Positions 8,176 through 17,319 of a stretch of DNA of 64,000 nucleotides are shown here, in pieces. The position numbers and the translations under genes are program-made. The stretch comes from Maricaulis sp. (lineage in GTDB: Bacteria; Pseudomonadota; Alphaproteobacteria; Caulobacterales; Maricaulaceae). The notes under the pieces are model-generated. The model was not told the origin of the DNA, did not search any database, and worked only from the letters and a program-made list of their open reading frames with translations. The DNA lies in NCBI RefSeq assembly GCF_015665295.1, contig NZ_JADFAJ010000012.1:53006-117005 (forward strand), in the 5' to 3' direction. Each line of letters opens with the position of its first letter. Position 1 is the first letter of the stretch.

Positions 8176-8934
8176 ATGAAGCGTCAACGTGGTCGAGGAC
8201 GTAAGCCCGGCAATTCCGCGAACCGTAGCTATGAGAGCAATGGTCCCGAGGTGAAGATCCGTGGCAATGCGTCCCAGATCTATGACAAATACATGCAGCT
8301 GGCGCGCGATGCGTCGCTGGCCGGTGACCGCGTGCGGGCGGAAAATCTCTTCCAGCACGCCGAGCACTATCTCCGCATTGTCCAGCTGAACCAGCCCAAG
8401 CGTGATCCCAACCAGGATGACGACAATGGCGACAACATGGATGATGACGAGGACGCCAATCAGTTCCAGGGCAGTTATGGCGGTAATGGCAATGGCCAGG
8501 AGCGCCAGGAGCGCGGCGAGCGCCAGGACCGCGGTGAACGCCAGGACCGGGGTGATCGCGGTGACCGTCAGCCGCGCGAACGCCGGGATCGTGAGCAGGG
8601 CGAAGCCCGCGAGCCGCGCCGCAGCCGCAATAATCGCAGCCGCAATGACCGCTCCAATGAGCGTGATGGTGAGCGCGAGACCCAGGACGATCCGCTCGGC
8701 GTGGTGACCCCGCAAGGTGACGCGCCGTCCGAACAGACAGCATCCGACGCACCGAACGAGGCCGGCAACGAGGCTGAAGAGCCGCGGCGCCGGACCCGCC
8801 GTCCGCGCCGGACCAAGGCCGAGATGGAAGCCGCCCGCGCGGCCGAAGCCGCGCTCAAGTCCGCCTCGGACAAGGCCGATGAGGGCGGGTCCGACAAGAC
8901 CGGCGGTGATGGTCCGGAGAGCGAAGCCGCCTAG
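8176..8934 (+). CDS. DUF4167 domain protein
   Basis: A 252-residue protein. Residues 1-75 form the conserved alphaproteobacterial DUF4167 domain (MKRQRGRGRKPGNS, then VKIRGNASQIYDKYMQLARDA and RAENLFQHAEHYLRI). The rest is low complexity: a run of Arg/Gln/Glu/Asp/Gly repeats (QERGERQDRGERQDRG) and an acidic/basic tail. The Arg-Gly-rich composition suggests nucleic-acid binding, but that is inference; the family has no assigned function that I can name. Its last four bases form a shared CTAG with the stop of the convergent MOSC gene. Confidence 0.85.
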   Translation: MKRQRGRGRKPGNSANRSYESNGPEVKIRGNASQIYDKYMQLARDASLAGDRVRAENLFQHAEHYLRIVQLNQPKRDPNQDDDNGDNMDDDEDANQFQGSYGGNGNGQERQERGERQDRGERQDRGDRGDRQPRERRDREQGEAREPRRSRNNRSRNDRSNERDGERETQDDPLGVVTPQGDAPSEQTASDAPNEAGNEAEEPRRRTRRPRRTKAEMEAARAAEAALKSASDKADEGGSDKTGGDGPESEAA

Positions 8935-9686
8935 GCGAGGCTGACCGGATCGCCCGGCGCGATCTCGCCATCTTCCAGGACGCTCAGATAGAGACCGCAA
9001 TCCATGTGCCCGTAGTGCTCGAACAGCGCTGCGGGCACATTGGTATCGAGCGCGCCGCTTTCCGGATTGACGCTGGTTGCGACGCAGCGCCGGATACGGC
9101 TCTCAACCCGGCAGGCGACACCGCCGATGCGGATCGCCTGGCCGACCAGGTCGAATTCTTCCCAGGGCGCCAGACCGTCGATCAGGAGATTGCCGCGAAA
9201 GCGAACCGGGTCGAGCGACTGGCCGGTCCGGTCCGAGAGGTCGCGCACCGAGGCGGCATTGATCAGCGAGATCTGCGGCATCGGGATATCCGTCATCGCC
9301 TGGCCGGGGGCGTGGACCAGCCGCAGCGGCTCGCGCGCGGCGTCGCCCAGAAGGCCGCGCAGGCAATCGAACAGCGGTGCATGCGTGGCCGGATTGTCCA
9401 GCGCGATGGTGACCGGGTCGGCGCCATCCAGACTGACTGAATAGGTGTGCTCGGCCGGCAAATAGCGACAGGTGAGACGGGCCAGTTCTGCCTGCCCGGC
9501 CAGCATCAGGAAATGCTTCTTCTTCACATGGCCCGGTGCCGCATCATCGAAGGGCGAGGGTCCGTTCTCGATGGCAAAGGCGCGGTCCATCGGCAGGGTG
9601 TGGAAGGCGCGCAAGGCGACATGTGTCAGCGAATCCGGACCAAGTCCTTTGACGGGAAAACGCGTGATGGCTGTAAGCTGCGGCAT
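8931..9686 (-). CDS. MOSC domain protein (mARC/YcbX-like)
   Basis: A 251-residue protein with the N-terminal beta-barrel start (ITRFPVKGLGPDSL, near residues 7-20) typical of YcbX/mARC proteins and a C-terminal MOSC domain. The conserved Cys expected to bind the molybdenum or sulfur is seen in RIRRCVATSVNPESG (about C201). RFRGNLLIDGLAPWEE near 162-177 is also a family element. Likely a molybdenum-cofactor-dependent reductase of N-hydroxylated compounds, but the substrate is not known. Its stop overlaps the convergent DUF4167 stop through CTAG. Confidence 0.85.
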   Translation of the reverse strand: MPQLTAITRFPVKGLGPDSLTHVALRAFHTLPMDRAFAIENGPSPFDDAAPGHVKKKHFLMLAGQAELARLTCRYLPAEHTYSVSLDGADPVTIALDNPATHAPLFDCLRGLLGDAAREPLRLVHAPGQAMTDIPMPQISLINAASVRDLSDRTGQSLDPVRFRGNLLIDGLAPWEEFDLVGQAIRIGGVACRVESRIRRCVATSVNPESGALDTNVPAALFEHYGHMDCGLYLSVLEDGEIAPGDPVSLA

Positions 9687-9747
9687 GGGATTGAGTCGCT
9701 CCGTGGGTTCCGCTCGAAACCGGGGTCAGAATGTCGCGGACCGGCCC

Positions 9748-9779
9748 CTTGTGTGGTGCATATGCAACACCTACATGCG
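9748..9779 (+). promoter_or_regulatory. Putative sigma32 heat-shock promoter of clpB
   Basis: CTTG at 9748-9751, an 18-base spacer, then CCTACATGCG at 9770-9779. This matches the alphaproteobacterial sigma32 pattern CTTG-N17/18-CYTATNTNNG with one mismatch. The clpB ATG lies about 75 bases downstream. Confidence 0.5.
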
Positions 9780-9854
9780 GTCTGACACGCGATCAGGCCG
9801 CGCTTGATCAAGGCGGCGGAGCGCAACCTATCTCGCCTTATCCGGGGGATCGAC

Positions 9855-12461
9855 ATGGAATTCGAGAACTATACAGACCGCGCGCGGTCCATCATCCAGG
9901 CCGCACAGGGCCTGGCGCTTAAATCAAGCCATCAGCAATTCACGCCCGTCCACGTGCTCAAGGCGCTGATGGACGATAATGCCGGTCTGGCCGGTAATCT
10001 CATCAAGGCTGCCGGCGGCCGGGCCCGCCAGGTGCAGGACGGAGTCGACCAGGCCCTGGCCGCGATCCCCAAGGTCGAGGGCGGCGAAGCCAAGCTCTAT
10101 CTCGCGCCCGAAACCGCCAAGCTGTTCGGCGCCGCCGAGGACGCGTCCAAGAAGGCCGGTGACCAGTATGTCACCGCCGAGCGCATCCTGCAGGCGATCT
10201 CGCTGGCCAGTGGCTCGAAGGCACACGACATACTCAAGGCCGCCGGTGTCACGCCGCAGGGGCTCAACACCGCCATCAATGATCTGCGCCAGGGCCGGAC
10301 CGCCGACAGCCAGTCGGCGGAAGAGGGCTATGAGGCGCTGAAGAAATACGCCCGCGATCTCACGGAAGTCGCGCGCGAGGGCAAGCTCGATCCGGTGATC
10401 GGCCGCGATGAGGAAATCCGTCGTGCCATCCAGGTCCTGTCGCGCCGGACCAAGAACAACCCCGTGCTGATCGGTGAGCCCGGCGTCGGCAAGACCGCGA
10501 TCGCTGAAGGTCTCGCCCTGCGCATCGTCAATGGCGATGTGCCGGAAAGCCTGAAGGAGAAACGCCTTCTTGCGCTGGACATGGGCTCGCTGATCGCCGG
10601 TGCGAAGTATCGCGGTGAATTCGAGGAACGTCTGAAGGCCGTGCTTTCCGATGTGGAAAGCGCCAATGGCCAGATCATCCTCTTCATCGACGAGATGCAC
10701 ACGCTTGTCGGCGCCGGCAAGACCGATGGGGCGATGGATGCGTCCAACCTTTTGAAGCCGGCCCTGGCGCGCGGCGAGCTGCACTGCGTCGGTGCCACCA
10801 CGCTGGATGAATACCGCAAGCATGTCGAAAAGGACGCCGCCCTGGCGCGGCGCTTCCAGCCGGTCATGGTGGAAGAACCGACGGTCGCCGATACGGTTTC
10901 CATCCTGCGCGGGCTGAAGGAAAAATACGAGGTGCACCATGGCGTGCGCATCGCGGACAGCGCGATTGTTGCTGCGGCCAATCTCTCCAATCGCTACATC
11001 ACCGACCGTTTCCTGCCCGACAAGGCGATCGACCTGATGGACGAGGCCTCGGCCCGTCTGCGCATGCAGATCGACAGCAAGCCGGAGGAGCTCGACGAGA
11101 TCGACCGCCGCGCCATCCAGCTCAAGATCGAGGCGGAGGCGCTCAAGAAGGAAGCCGATGACGCGTCCAAGGACCGACTGGCGACGATCTCAAAGGAGGT
11201 CGCCGAGCTTGAGTCACGGTCGGCCGAACTGACGGCCGCCTGGCGGGCCGAGAAAGACAAGCTCGCCTCGGCAACAACCTTCAAGGAAGCCATCGACCGG
11301 GCACGCTCGGAACTCGCTGACGCCGAACGGCGCGGTGATCTGGGCCGGGCCTCGGAGATCAAGTACGGCCAGCTGCCGGATCTCGAACGCAAGCTCGCCG
11401 CGGCCGAGGCCGAGGGTGATAACGGGACCACGATGCAGGAAGTCGTCGATGACGAACAGATCGCCCAGATCGTCTCGCGCTGGACCGGTGTGCCGGTCGA
11501 CAAGATGCTCGAAGGCGAGCGCGACAAGCTCCTGCGCATGGAAGACGCGTTGCGCGGCCGCGTGATCGGCCAGGACCCGGCGCTGGAAGCCGTCTCCGAC
11601 GCCGTGCGCCGGGCCCGAGCAGGTTTGAAGGATCCGGCCCGTCCGATCGGCTCCTTCCTTTTCCTTGGCCCGACCGGGGTCGGCAAGACCGAGCTGACCA
11701 AGGCGCTCGCCGAATTCCTGTTCGACGACGAGACCGCGGTCTCGCGCCTCGACATGTCGGAATACATGGAGAAACACTCGGTCGCCCGCATGATCGGCGC
11801 GCCGCCGGGCTATGTTGGCTATGAGGAAGGCGGTGCCCTGACTGAAGCCGTGCGCCGGCGCCCCTACCAGGTTGTCCTGCTGGACGAGATCGAGAAGGCG
11901 CATCCGGACGTGTTCAACGTGCTGCTGCAGGTCCTCGATGATGGCCGGCTGACAGACGGGCAGGGCCGAACCGTCGATTTCCGCAACACGATCATCATCA
12001 TGACGTCCAATCTGGGGTCTGAACACTTGCAACTCGTCGACGATGTCGAGGAGGCGCGGGACAGTGTGATGGCGGTCGTGCGCGGTCATTTCCGGCCGGA
12101 ATTCCTCAACCGGATCGACGAGATCATCCTCTTCCGCAAACTGGCCGAGGCCCATATGGGCGCCATCGTCGACATCCAGCTGGGCTATCTCCAGCGCCTG
12201 CTGGAAGACCGTCGCATGACGATCGCGATCGATGCCGGTGCCCGAAGCTGGCTGGCCGCCAAGGGCTATGATCCGGCCTATGGCGCGCGTCCCCTGAAGC
12301 GCGTCATCCAGAAGGAGCTCCAGGATCCGCTGGCCCGTCTCCTGCTGGAAGGCGGCATCAAGGATGGTGACGCCATCCAGGTCTCCACCGAAGCCGGCGT
12401 GCTGACGGTGAATGGTGTCGCGGTCGGCGTGAAGGCGCCGAAGCCGGAAGCGGTGAACTAA
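9855..12461 (+). CDS. clpB: ATP-dependent disaggregase ClpB
   Basis: An 868-residue Hsp100 chaperone, normal ClpB length. Order: N-domain ([18 protein letters not shown]), first AAA+ module with GEPGVGKT (near 205-212) and Walker [14 protein letters not shown], the long ClpB-specific coiled-coil middle domain near 400-530 (which sets it apart from ClpA/ClpC), second AAA+ module with [16 protein letters not shown] near 607 and [13 protein letters not shown], then the D2-small domain. With DnaK it resolubilises aggregates. Start 9855 matches the family N-terminus. Downstream lies a palindromic repeat between convergent genes. Confidence 0.98.
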   Translation: MEFENYTDRARSIIQAAQGLALKSSHQQFTPVHVLKALMDDNAGLAGNLIKAAGGRARQVQDGVDQALAAIPKVEGGEAKLYLAPETAKLFGAAEDASKKAGDQYVTAERILQAISLASGSKAHDILKAAGVTPQGLNTAINDLRQGRTADSQSAEEGYEALKKYARDLTEVAREGKLDPVIGRDEEIRRAIQVLSRRTKNNPVLIGEPGVGKTAIAEGLALRIVNGDVPESLKEKRLLALDMGSLIAGAKYRGEFEERLKAVLSDVESANGQIILFIDEMHTLVGAGKTDGAMDASNLLKPALARGELHCVGATTLDEYRKHVEKDAALARRFQPVMVEEPTVADTVSILRGLKEKYEVHHGVRIADSAIVAAANLSNRYITDRFLPDKAIDLMDEASARLRMQIDSKPEELDEIDRRAIQLKIEAEALKKEADDASKDRLATISKEVAELESRSAELTAAWRAEKDKLASATTFKEAIDRARSELADAERRGDLGRASEIKYGQLPDLERKLAAAEAEGDNGTTMQEVVDDEQIAQIVSRWTGVPVDKMLEGERDKLLRMEDALRGRVIGQDPALEAVSDAVRRARAGLKDPARPIGSFLFLGPTGVGKTELTKALAEFLFDDETAVSRLDMSEYMEKHSVARMIGAPPGYVGYEEGGALTEAVRRRPYQVVLLDEIEKAHPDVFNVLLQVLDDGRLTDGQGRTVDFRNTIIIMTSNLGSEHLQLVDDVEEARDSVMAVVRGHFRPEFLNRIDEIILFRKLAEAHMGAIVDIQLGYLQRLLEDRRMTIAIDAGARSWLAAKGYDPAYGARPLKRVIQKELQDPLARLLLEGGIKDGDAIQVSTEAGVLTVNGVAVGVKAPKPEAVN

Positions 12462-12466
12462 AGCTT

Positions 12467-12511
12467 GGGGACAGGTGGAATTAACGCCGCGCGTTAATTC
12501 CACCTGTCCCC
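12467..12511. repeat. Dispersed palindromic element, copy 1
   Basis: Perfect 21-bp arms beginning GGGGACAGGTGGAATTAACG surround a 3-base centre (12488-12490). It lies 5 bases after the clpB stop, between convergent clpB and acr3, and is followed by GTTTTG. It shares ends and layout with copies at 26396 and 35529, and probably also acts as a bidirectional terminator. Confidence 0.9.
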
Positions 12512-12518
12512 GTTTTGC

Positions 12519-13601
12519 TCAACGCCCCGCAAACCAGCCCTGCGTTCGGTTGGCAAAGGCCACCAGGGACAGCATCACGGGGACTTCCACCAGCACGCCG
12601 ACCACGGTCGCCAGGGCGGCGCCGGAATTGAGGCCGAACAGGCTGATCGCGACCGCGACGGCCAGTTCGAAGAAGTTCGAGGTGCCAATGAGGGCGCAGG
12701 GGGCGGCGATGTTGAAGGGCGCCTTCCACAGCCAGGCGGCGCCATAGGCGATCACGAAAATCCCGTAGGACTGGATAAGGAGCGGCGCGGCGATGATGGC
12801 GATCGTGACCGGCCGGGTCAGGATGGTCTCGCCCTGGAAGCCGAACAGGATGATGACCGTGCCGATCAGGCCGATGATCGAGGCGGGCTTGATGGCCGCC
12901 GTGAAATCGCCGACGGCCTTGTCCGCCGCCTCGGCCGACTTGCCTCGCGACAGCGCCTTGCGGGCCAGCCAGCCGGCGATCAGCGGGATGACGACATAGA
13001 GGCCCACCGAAAGCAGGAGCGTGTCCCAGGGCACGGTGATGTCGGTCACGCCCAGCAGCAGGGCGACGATGGGCGCAAAGGCAACCACCATGATGAGGTC
13101 GTTCGCGGCGACCTGGACGAGGGTGTAAATGGCGTCACCCCGGGTCAGCTGGGACCAGACGAAGACCATGGCCGTGCACGGCGCGGCGCCCAGTATGATC
13201 ACGCCGGCCAGGTATTGCTGCGCGTCCTCGGGCTGCAGCCAGCCGGCAAAGACATGCTCGAAAAAGAGCACACCCAGCAGCGCCATCGAGAAGGGCTTGA
13301 CCAGCCAGTTGGTGACAAGGGTGATGATCAGACCCTTGGGCCGTTCGCCGACATGGGCCAGCGAGGCAAAGTCGATCTGGATCATCATCGGCCAGACCAT
13401 GGCCCAGATCAGCACCGCAATGGCGAGATTGACCGAGGCGATTTCGAAGCCGGCCAGCCAGGCAAAGGCGCCGGGCATGATCACGCCGAGCGCGACGCCC
13501 GCAGCCATGCCCATGCCGACCCAGACAGACAGCCATTTTTCGAAAAAGCCGATCCCGCCGATGGCGGGCGGGGTGGATGCATCGGGACTGGAAGAGGTCA
13601 T
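12519..13601 (-). CDS. acr3: ACR3-family arsenite efflux transporter
   Basis: A 360-residue membrane protein with about ten hydrophobic spans. The ACR3 landmarks are visible: the conserved Cys in [19 protein letters not shown] near 133-151, and [20 protein letters not shown] near 301-320. It exports As(III), the product of arsenate reductase. Its start overlaps the stop of arsC by ATGA, so both are translated from one message. No arsR is adjacent; regulation may come from elsewhere or through the palindrome before arsC. Confidence 0.92.
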   Translation of the reverse strand: MTSSSPDASTPPAIGGIGFFEKWLSVWVGMGMAAGVALGVIMPGAFAWLAGFEIASVNLAIAVLIWAMVWPMMIQIDFASLAHVGERPKGLIITLVTNWLVKPFSMALLGVLFFEHVFAGWLQPEDAQQYLAGVIILGAAPCTAMVFVWSQLTRGDAIYTLVQVAANDLIMVVAFAPIVALLLGVTDITVPWDTLLLSVGLYVVIPLIAGWLARKALSRGKSAEAADKAVGDFTAAIKPASIIGLIGTVIILFGFQGETILTRPVTIAIIAAPLLIQSYGIFVIAYGAAWLWKAPFNIAAPCALIGTSNFFELAVAVAISLFGLNSGAALATVVGVLVEVPVMLSLVAFANRTQGWFAGR

Positions 13602-14089
13602 GTGGAGGATCCGAACCGGGGCTTGATCTGGTCGAGGGCGGATTGCAGGGCTGCGCGGTCATCGCCGCCCAAGACATCGAGCAGGGCGACGATCCGCGCC
13701 TCAAGCTCGAGGAAGGTATCATTGAAAGCCTGGCGCGCGGCTTCCGGATCGGCAATCGCGGCCGGGTCGGGCAGGCCCCAATGGGCCCTGACCGGGGCGC
13801 CGGGCCAGACCGGGCAGGCTTCTGCCGCCGCGCTGTCGCAGACCGTGATCACCGCGTCGAGTTCGGGCGCGCCGGGTGCAGCAAACTCGTCCCAGCTTTT
13901 CGAGCGGTAGCCGCTTGTGGGCAGGCCATGCGCGGCGAGGGTCTGCAGGGCGAGCGGATTGGGCGTTCCGGTCGGTGCCGAGCCGGCCGATACGGCGCGC
14001 ATGCGGCCGTCACCGCGGGCATTGATCAGCGCTTCGGCGAGAATGGATCGCGCCGAGTTGCCGGTGCACAAAACCAGGATTGTCAGCAT
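13598..14089 (-). CDS. arsC: Arsenate reductase (LMW-phosphatase type)
   Basis: A 163-residue protein read from ATG 14089, which has GGCGGGG just upstream; a TTG start at 14104 is less likely. The LMW-phosphatase P-loop CTGNSARS gives C8-X5-R14. The two further redox cysteines expected in thioredoxin-coupled ArsC are in [18 protein letters not shown] near 79-96. It reduces arsenate to arsenite, which the next gene exports. The ribosome-binding region is inside a perfect inverted repeat. Confidence 0.92.
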   Translation of the reverse strand: MLTILVLCTGNSARSILAEALINARGDGRMRAVSAGSAPTGTPNPLALQTLAAHGLPTSGYRSKSWDEFAAPGAPELDAVITVCDSAAAEACPVWPGAPVRAHWGLPDPAAIADPEAARQAFNDTFLELEARIVALLDVLGGDDRAALQSALDQIKPRFGSST

Positions 14090-14090
14090 G

Positions 14091-14126
14091 CGACCCCGCC
14101 TCAAGGATATCGATCAGGCGGGGTCG
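14091..14126 (-). promoter_or_regulatory. Inverted repeat covering the arsC ribosome-binding site
   Basis: CGACCCCGCC (14091-14100) and GGCGGGGTCG (14117-14126) are perfect complements separated by 16 AT-richer bases containing ATATCGAT. One arm includes the arsC Shine-Dalgarno region and ends one base before the ATG. It could be an operator or an RNA hairpin that hides the ribosome-binding site. Confidence 0.5.
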
Positions 14127-14170
14127 TAGAGGCTGTCCGGGTTTAGATCAACGCCGTTTCGTTTCGCAGA

Positions 14171-14611
14171 TCACCGAAGCGATAGCTGCAAGTGCGGCGT
14201 GCCGTCGGATGTATGGGCCACGGATCGGCCATCGCGTCCGACCGTGCCGCTGATGCGTTGGCGGAAGGCCGAGAAGCTGTCGAACTTCACGACATCGACG
14301 GCTTCGTCGAGGGCGAGTGAAACCCGCCAGCCTCCGGTGCCGCCGGCGATGGAGGCCAGACCGATGATCTCGGCCTGAAAGGCCTGGCCGAGATAGCGAC
14401 CGGAGACACGCCCGCCGACGGTGAGCGGCGTGTCAGGCCGGTTGCCGGCTGCCGCACTCAAGGTGTTCCAGTCGCGATAGCCCAGCTGGTGGGCGAGCAA
14501 TTCCAGCGCCTCGCTGTGCGAGATGAAATTGCCTTCGGCCTCGAGCGCCTTTCGCAAGCGCCGGGCCTGGGCTTTCAGCGCGTCGCGCGAAAGCGGTTGG
14601 GTCGGGGTCAT
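14171..14611 (-). CDS. Glyoxalase-superfamily-associated small protein
   Basis: A 146-residue protein read from ATG 14611 with AAAGGG upstream. The N-terminal 45 residues (ALKAQARRLRKALEAEG, then SHSEALELLAHQLGYRDWNTLSA) match a short helical domain often annotated in glyoxalase-superfamily or plasmid-borne small proteins, whose LGYRDWNTL core is widespread. The C-terminal half is beta-rich (VGGRVSGRYLGQAFQAEI) and not recognised. Function is unknown. It sits between arsC and the M23 gene with no clear operon link. Confidence 0.6.
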   Translation of the reverse strand: MTPTQPLSRDALKAQARRLRKALEAEGNFISHSEALELLAHQLGYRDWNTLSAAAGNRPDTPLTVGGRVSGRYLGQAFQAEIIGLASIAGGTGGWRVSLALDEAVDVVKFDSFSAFRQRISGTVGRDGRSVAHTSDGTPHLQLSLR

Positions 14612-14814
14612 GACATGCCCTTTCGTCTTGGCATGCGGATCAAGTGATGGGGCTCGCCTTGCCATCCCGCCGCATGTCGCAATGACGATGAGGGAAATGT
14701 CGGATCAAAGGGAGATTTCACCAGGGCCGAAGCCTGCGAGCGGCGGGCATCTCCATGCCTGCCGCGCTAGATAGGCCCGGCGAGGGCGCCGGTCAATGGG
14801 GCAGGGCGAGGCGC

Positions 14815-16272
14815 CTACTGTGCGCCATTCCCCGCATCGGCGACCAGTGGCGTCTCGTCTTCGGAGGCCGGGCGGGCCGCATCGCGGATGGCGATGATGC
14901 GGTCGCGCTCGGCTTCAAAGAGCGGGATTTCAGCGGTCGACAGCTGGCGACCCGTGGGCAGGTCCAGCGTCATCGGATTGCGCGGCGTCCCATTGTGGTG
15001 GACTTCATAATGCAGGTGCGGGCCGGTCGAGCGACCGGTCGTGCCGACATAGGCGATGACCTGGCCCTGGGTGACCCGGCTGCCGGCGCGGATACCACGG
15101 GCGAAGCCATTGAGGTGGGCATAGGCGGTCTGATAGCCATTGGCGTGACGGATGCGGACATAATTGCCAAACGACCCGAAACGGTCGGCCCGTTCAACGA
15201 CACCATTGCCGGCGGCCATGACCGGCGTGCCACGCGGGGCCGCGAAATCCGTGCCGTTGTGGCGGCGCGTATAGCCCAGAATCGGGTGGCGGCGTGCGGT
15301 CGAGAAGGATGAGGACAGGCGGGCCCCGTTGACCGGGGTGAGCATCAGCAGGCGCTGGGCGCTGGCGCCTTCCGGGCTGTAATAGCCGACAATTCCGTCC
15401 TCGGTTTCGTAGCGGAAGAATTCCTTCGCATCGCCGCGACCATCATACATCGCGTAGAGGATGTCGCCGGTGCGCGCGGTATTGCCTTCTTCGTCGACGA
15501 AGCGTTCGAACAGGATGTCGAATTCATCACCCGGCTGGATCGAGCGCTGGAAGTCGATGGCGTAGGCGAGCACGCCGGCCAGTTCGACAACCACCCGGTC
15601 GGTGGCACCGGCGGCCAGGGCGTCAACATAGAGCGAGGCGGTGATGGAGCCCGAGGCGCGGACCATTTCGCGATCGAATTCGGCGATGGTCTCGCGGGCG
15701 CGGAAGGTGTCGTTGAAGGTCCGCGCGACGGTGATCGAGCGCTCGACGTCGGGCCGGAAGGAGAGGCCATCGAAACGGGTGACCGCCTCACCACCATCGG
15801 CCGGGGTGTCGGTTCCGAAATACAGGTTGATGCGCTCGCCGGCGCGCAGATAGCGCAGGTCGAACACGGTACCGAGCGCGGCAATCGCGCGGGCGGCCTC
15901 GACACGGTCGACGCCGGCATCGTCCAGCAGGCCCGCCATGGTGCCGCCGCGCGGAACGGTGCGTTCGGCCTGGATATGGGTGGCGCAGGTCCGGCATTGG
16001 GTGAAGGCGGCGTCATTGACGCGCACCAGGTCTGCGGCGCTGAGGCGGCGCGGCGCGGTTTCGATTTCCACGTCCTGAATCGGGACGATACCGGCCGGAT
16101 CGGTCGGTGCGGCCATCGCCACGCTCATCGCTTCGCCGTTGGCAGCTTCGCTGCGCGGTTCACCGCCCAGCATCAAGGCCGCGAGGAGCCCGGCGGAAAG
16201 CGCCAGGCTGGCGAAAGCTACGAGGCCGCGCGTGCGACGCGTGTCCGCGCGGGTGACGTCAAACTCTGACAC
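14815..16272 (-). CDS. M23 family metallopeptidase, periplasmic
   Basis: A 485-residue protein with an N-terminal membrane anchor (GLVAFASLALSAGLLAALML, near 16-35). A central region of about residues 75-320 is typical of MepM-like murein hydrolases. The LytM/M23 domain near 330-430 has the zinc motif HNGTDFAAPRGTPV (HxxxD) and GPHLHYEVHHNG (HxH). It is predicted to cleave peptidoglycan cross-bridges, with all metal ligands present. LysM repeats are not evident. An acidic C-terminal tail follows the catalytic domain. Confidence 0.88.
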   Translation of the reverse strand: MSEFDVTRADTRRTRGLVAFASLALSAGLLAALMLGGEPRSEAANGEAMSVAMAAPTDPAGIVPIQDVEIETAPRRLSAADLVRVNDAAFTQCRTCATHIQAERTVPRGGTMAGLLDDAGVDRVEAARAIAALGTVFDLRYLRAGERINLYFGTDTPADGGEAVTRFDGLSFRPDVERSITVARTFNDTFRARETIAEFDREMVRASGSITASLYVDALAAGATDRVVVELAGVLAYAIDFQRSIQPGDEFDILFERFVDEEGNTARTGDILYAMYDGRGDAKEFFRYETEDGIVGYYSPEGASAQRLLMLTPVNGARLSSSFSTARRHPILGYTRRHNGTDFAAPRGTPVMAAGNGVVERADRFGSFGNYVRIRHANGYQTAYAHLNGFARGIRAGSRVTQGQVIAYVGTTGRSTGPHLHYEVHHNGTPRNPMTLDLPTGRQLSTAEIPLFEAERDRIIAIRDAARPASEDETPLVADAGNGAQ

Positions 16273-16505
16273 TTGCCCAAAACTCCGGTCTGCTCAAACG
16301 ACACGAATTCCCATGGGGATGCGGCGTGTCTGGTTCATCAAGCAAGTCTCGCACCGGTCTGGAGCCTGTCCCCGAACCCAACGCAAAACCTGTCCCCACA
16401 GCCGGGAACGAATCATGTCTTGGACTGAACCGGTTGCCAAGACCTTTCCGCGACCGGGATCACAGTCACGGTGCGAAAACCCTCACCGGTGCGCAAGAAT
16501 CGTGT

Positions 16506-17189
16506 ATGGAAAATCGCATGCAAGATGCTCTTCCCGCCGAAATCCCGGCCGACCAACTCGCCGCCCTGCTTTGCGCACGGCTATGTCATGATCTCGTCAG
16601 CCCGGTTTCCGCGCTCGGCGCCGCCCTGAGCGTGTTCGATGATCCGGACTCGACGGACATGCATGATGACGCCATGGACCTGGTCCGCGAGAGCTCGCGC
16701 CAGGCCCAGGCCAAGCTGGAATTCTGTCGCCTTGCCTTTGGTGCCGGCGGGTCGGCTCCGGGCATACTCGATTGCCGCGAACTGCAGCGCCTGACCGAGG
16801 CCATGTTCTCGGCCGTCAAGCCGCAGATTGTCTGGAAGGTCGAGGAGACCGGGCTGGACAAACAGGCCGCGCGTCTGTTGCTCAACATGTGCCTGCTCGG
16901 TGTTGATGCCGCTCCGCGCGGCGGCACGGTCACGGTCGAGGCCGCGGCGGCCGCGGGTGGCGCGCGCCTGCGCGTGATTTCGGACGGACCGCGGGCGCGT
17001 CTGGAAGACGGTACGGCCAAAGCCCTCGAGGCTGTCGCCCCGGAGAACGGCTATGACGGTCGTTCCATCCAGCCCTATTACACCGGGCTGATTGCGCGCA
17101 CCAATGGCGGCCGTGTCAGCGCTCAGGCGGGCGAGAACCGGGTTGAATTCATTGCCCTGGTAAAGCCGCCGGAAGGCATGATCGGCTAG
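16506..17189 (+). CDS. chpT: Histidine phosphotransferase ChpT
   Basis: A 227-residue protein. Residues 15-75 form a DHp-like helical hairpin with the phosphorylated His in CARLCHDLVSPVSALGAAL (about H28). The C-terminal part resembles a degenerate kinase ATPase fold without nucleotide motifs (LLLNMCLLGVDAAPRGG, near 120). In Caulobacter-type bacteria ChpT relays phosphate from CckA to CtrA and CpdR; ctrA is 6 kb downstream here. ATG 16518 is an alternative start. It lies 130 bases upstream of cheA on the same strand, which is an unusual neighbour. Confidence 0.88.
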   Translation: MENRMQDALPAEIPADQLAALLCARLCHDLVSPVSALGAALSVFDDPDSTDMHDDAMDLVRESSRQAQAKLEFCRLAFGAGGSAPGILDCRELQRLTEAMFSAVKPQIVWKVEETGLDKQAARLLLNMCLLGVDAAPRGGTVTVEAAAAAGGARLRVISDGPRARLEDGTAKALEAVAPENGYDGRSIQPYYTGLIARTNGGRVSAQAGENRVEFIALVKPPEGMIG

Positions 17190-17319
17190 CCTGACCAAGG
17201 CCGGAAGCCGAGTCTCATATCGTATGAGCGATTTGTCTGCCCCAGACGCGTTCCGGCCAAGAGTCCGTTAACCAAGGCCTGTCAGATTGCGGTTGAATCA
17301 GAACCGTACGGGGCATGCC

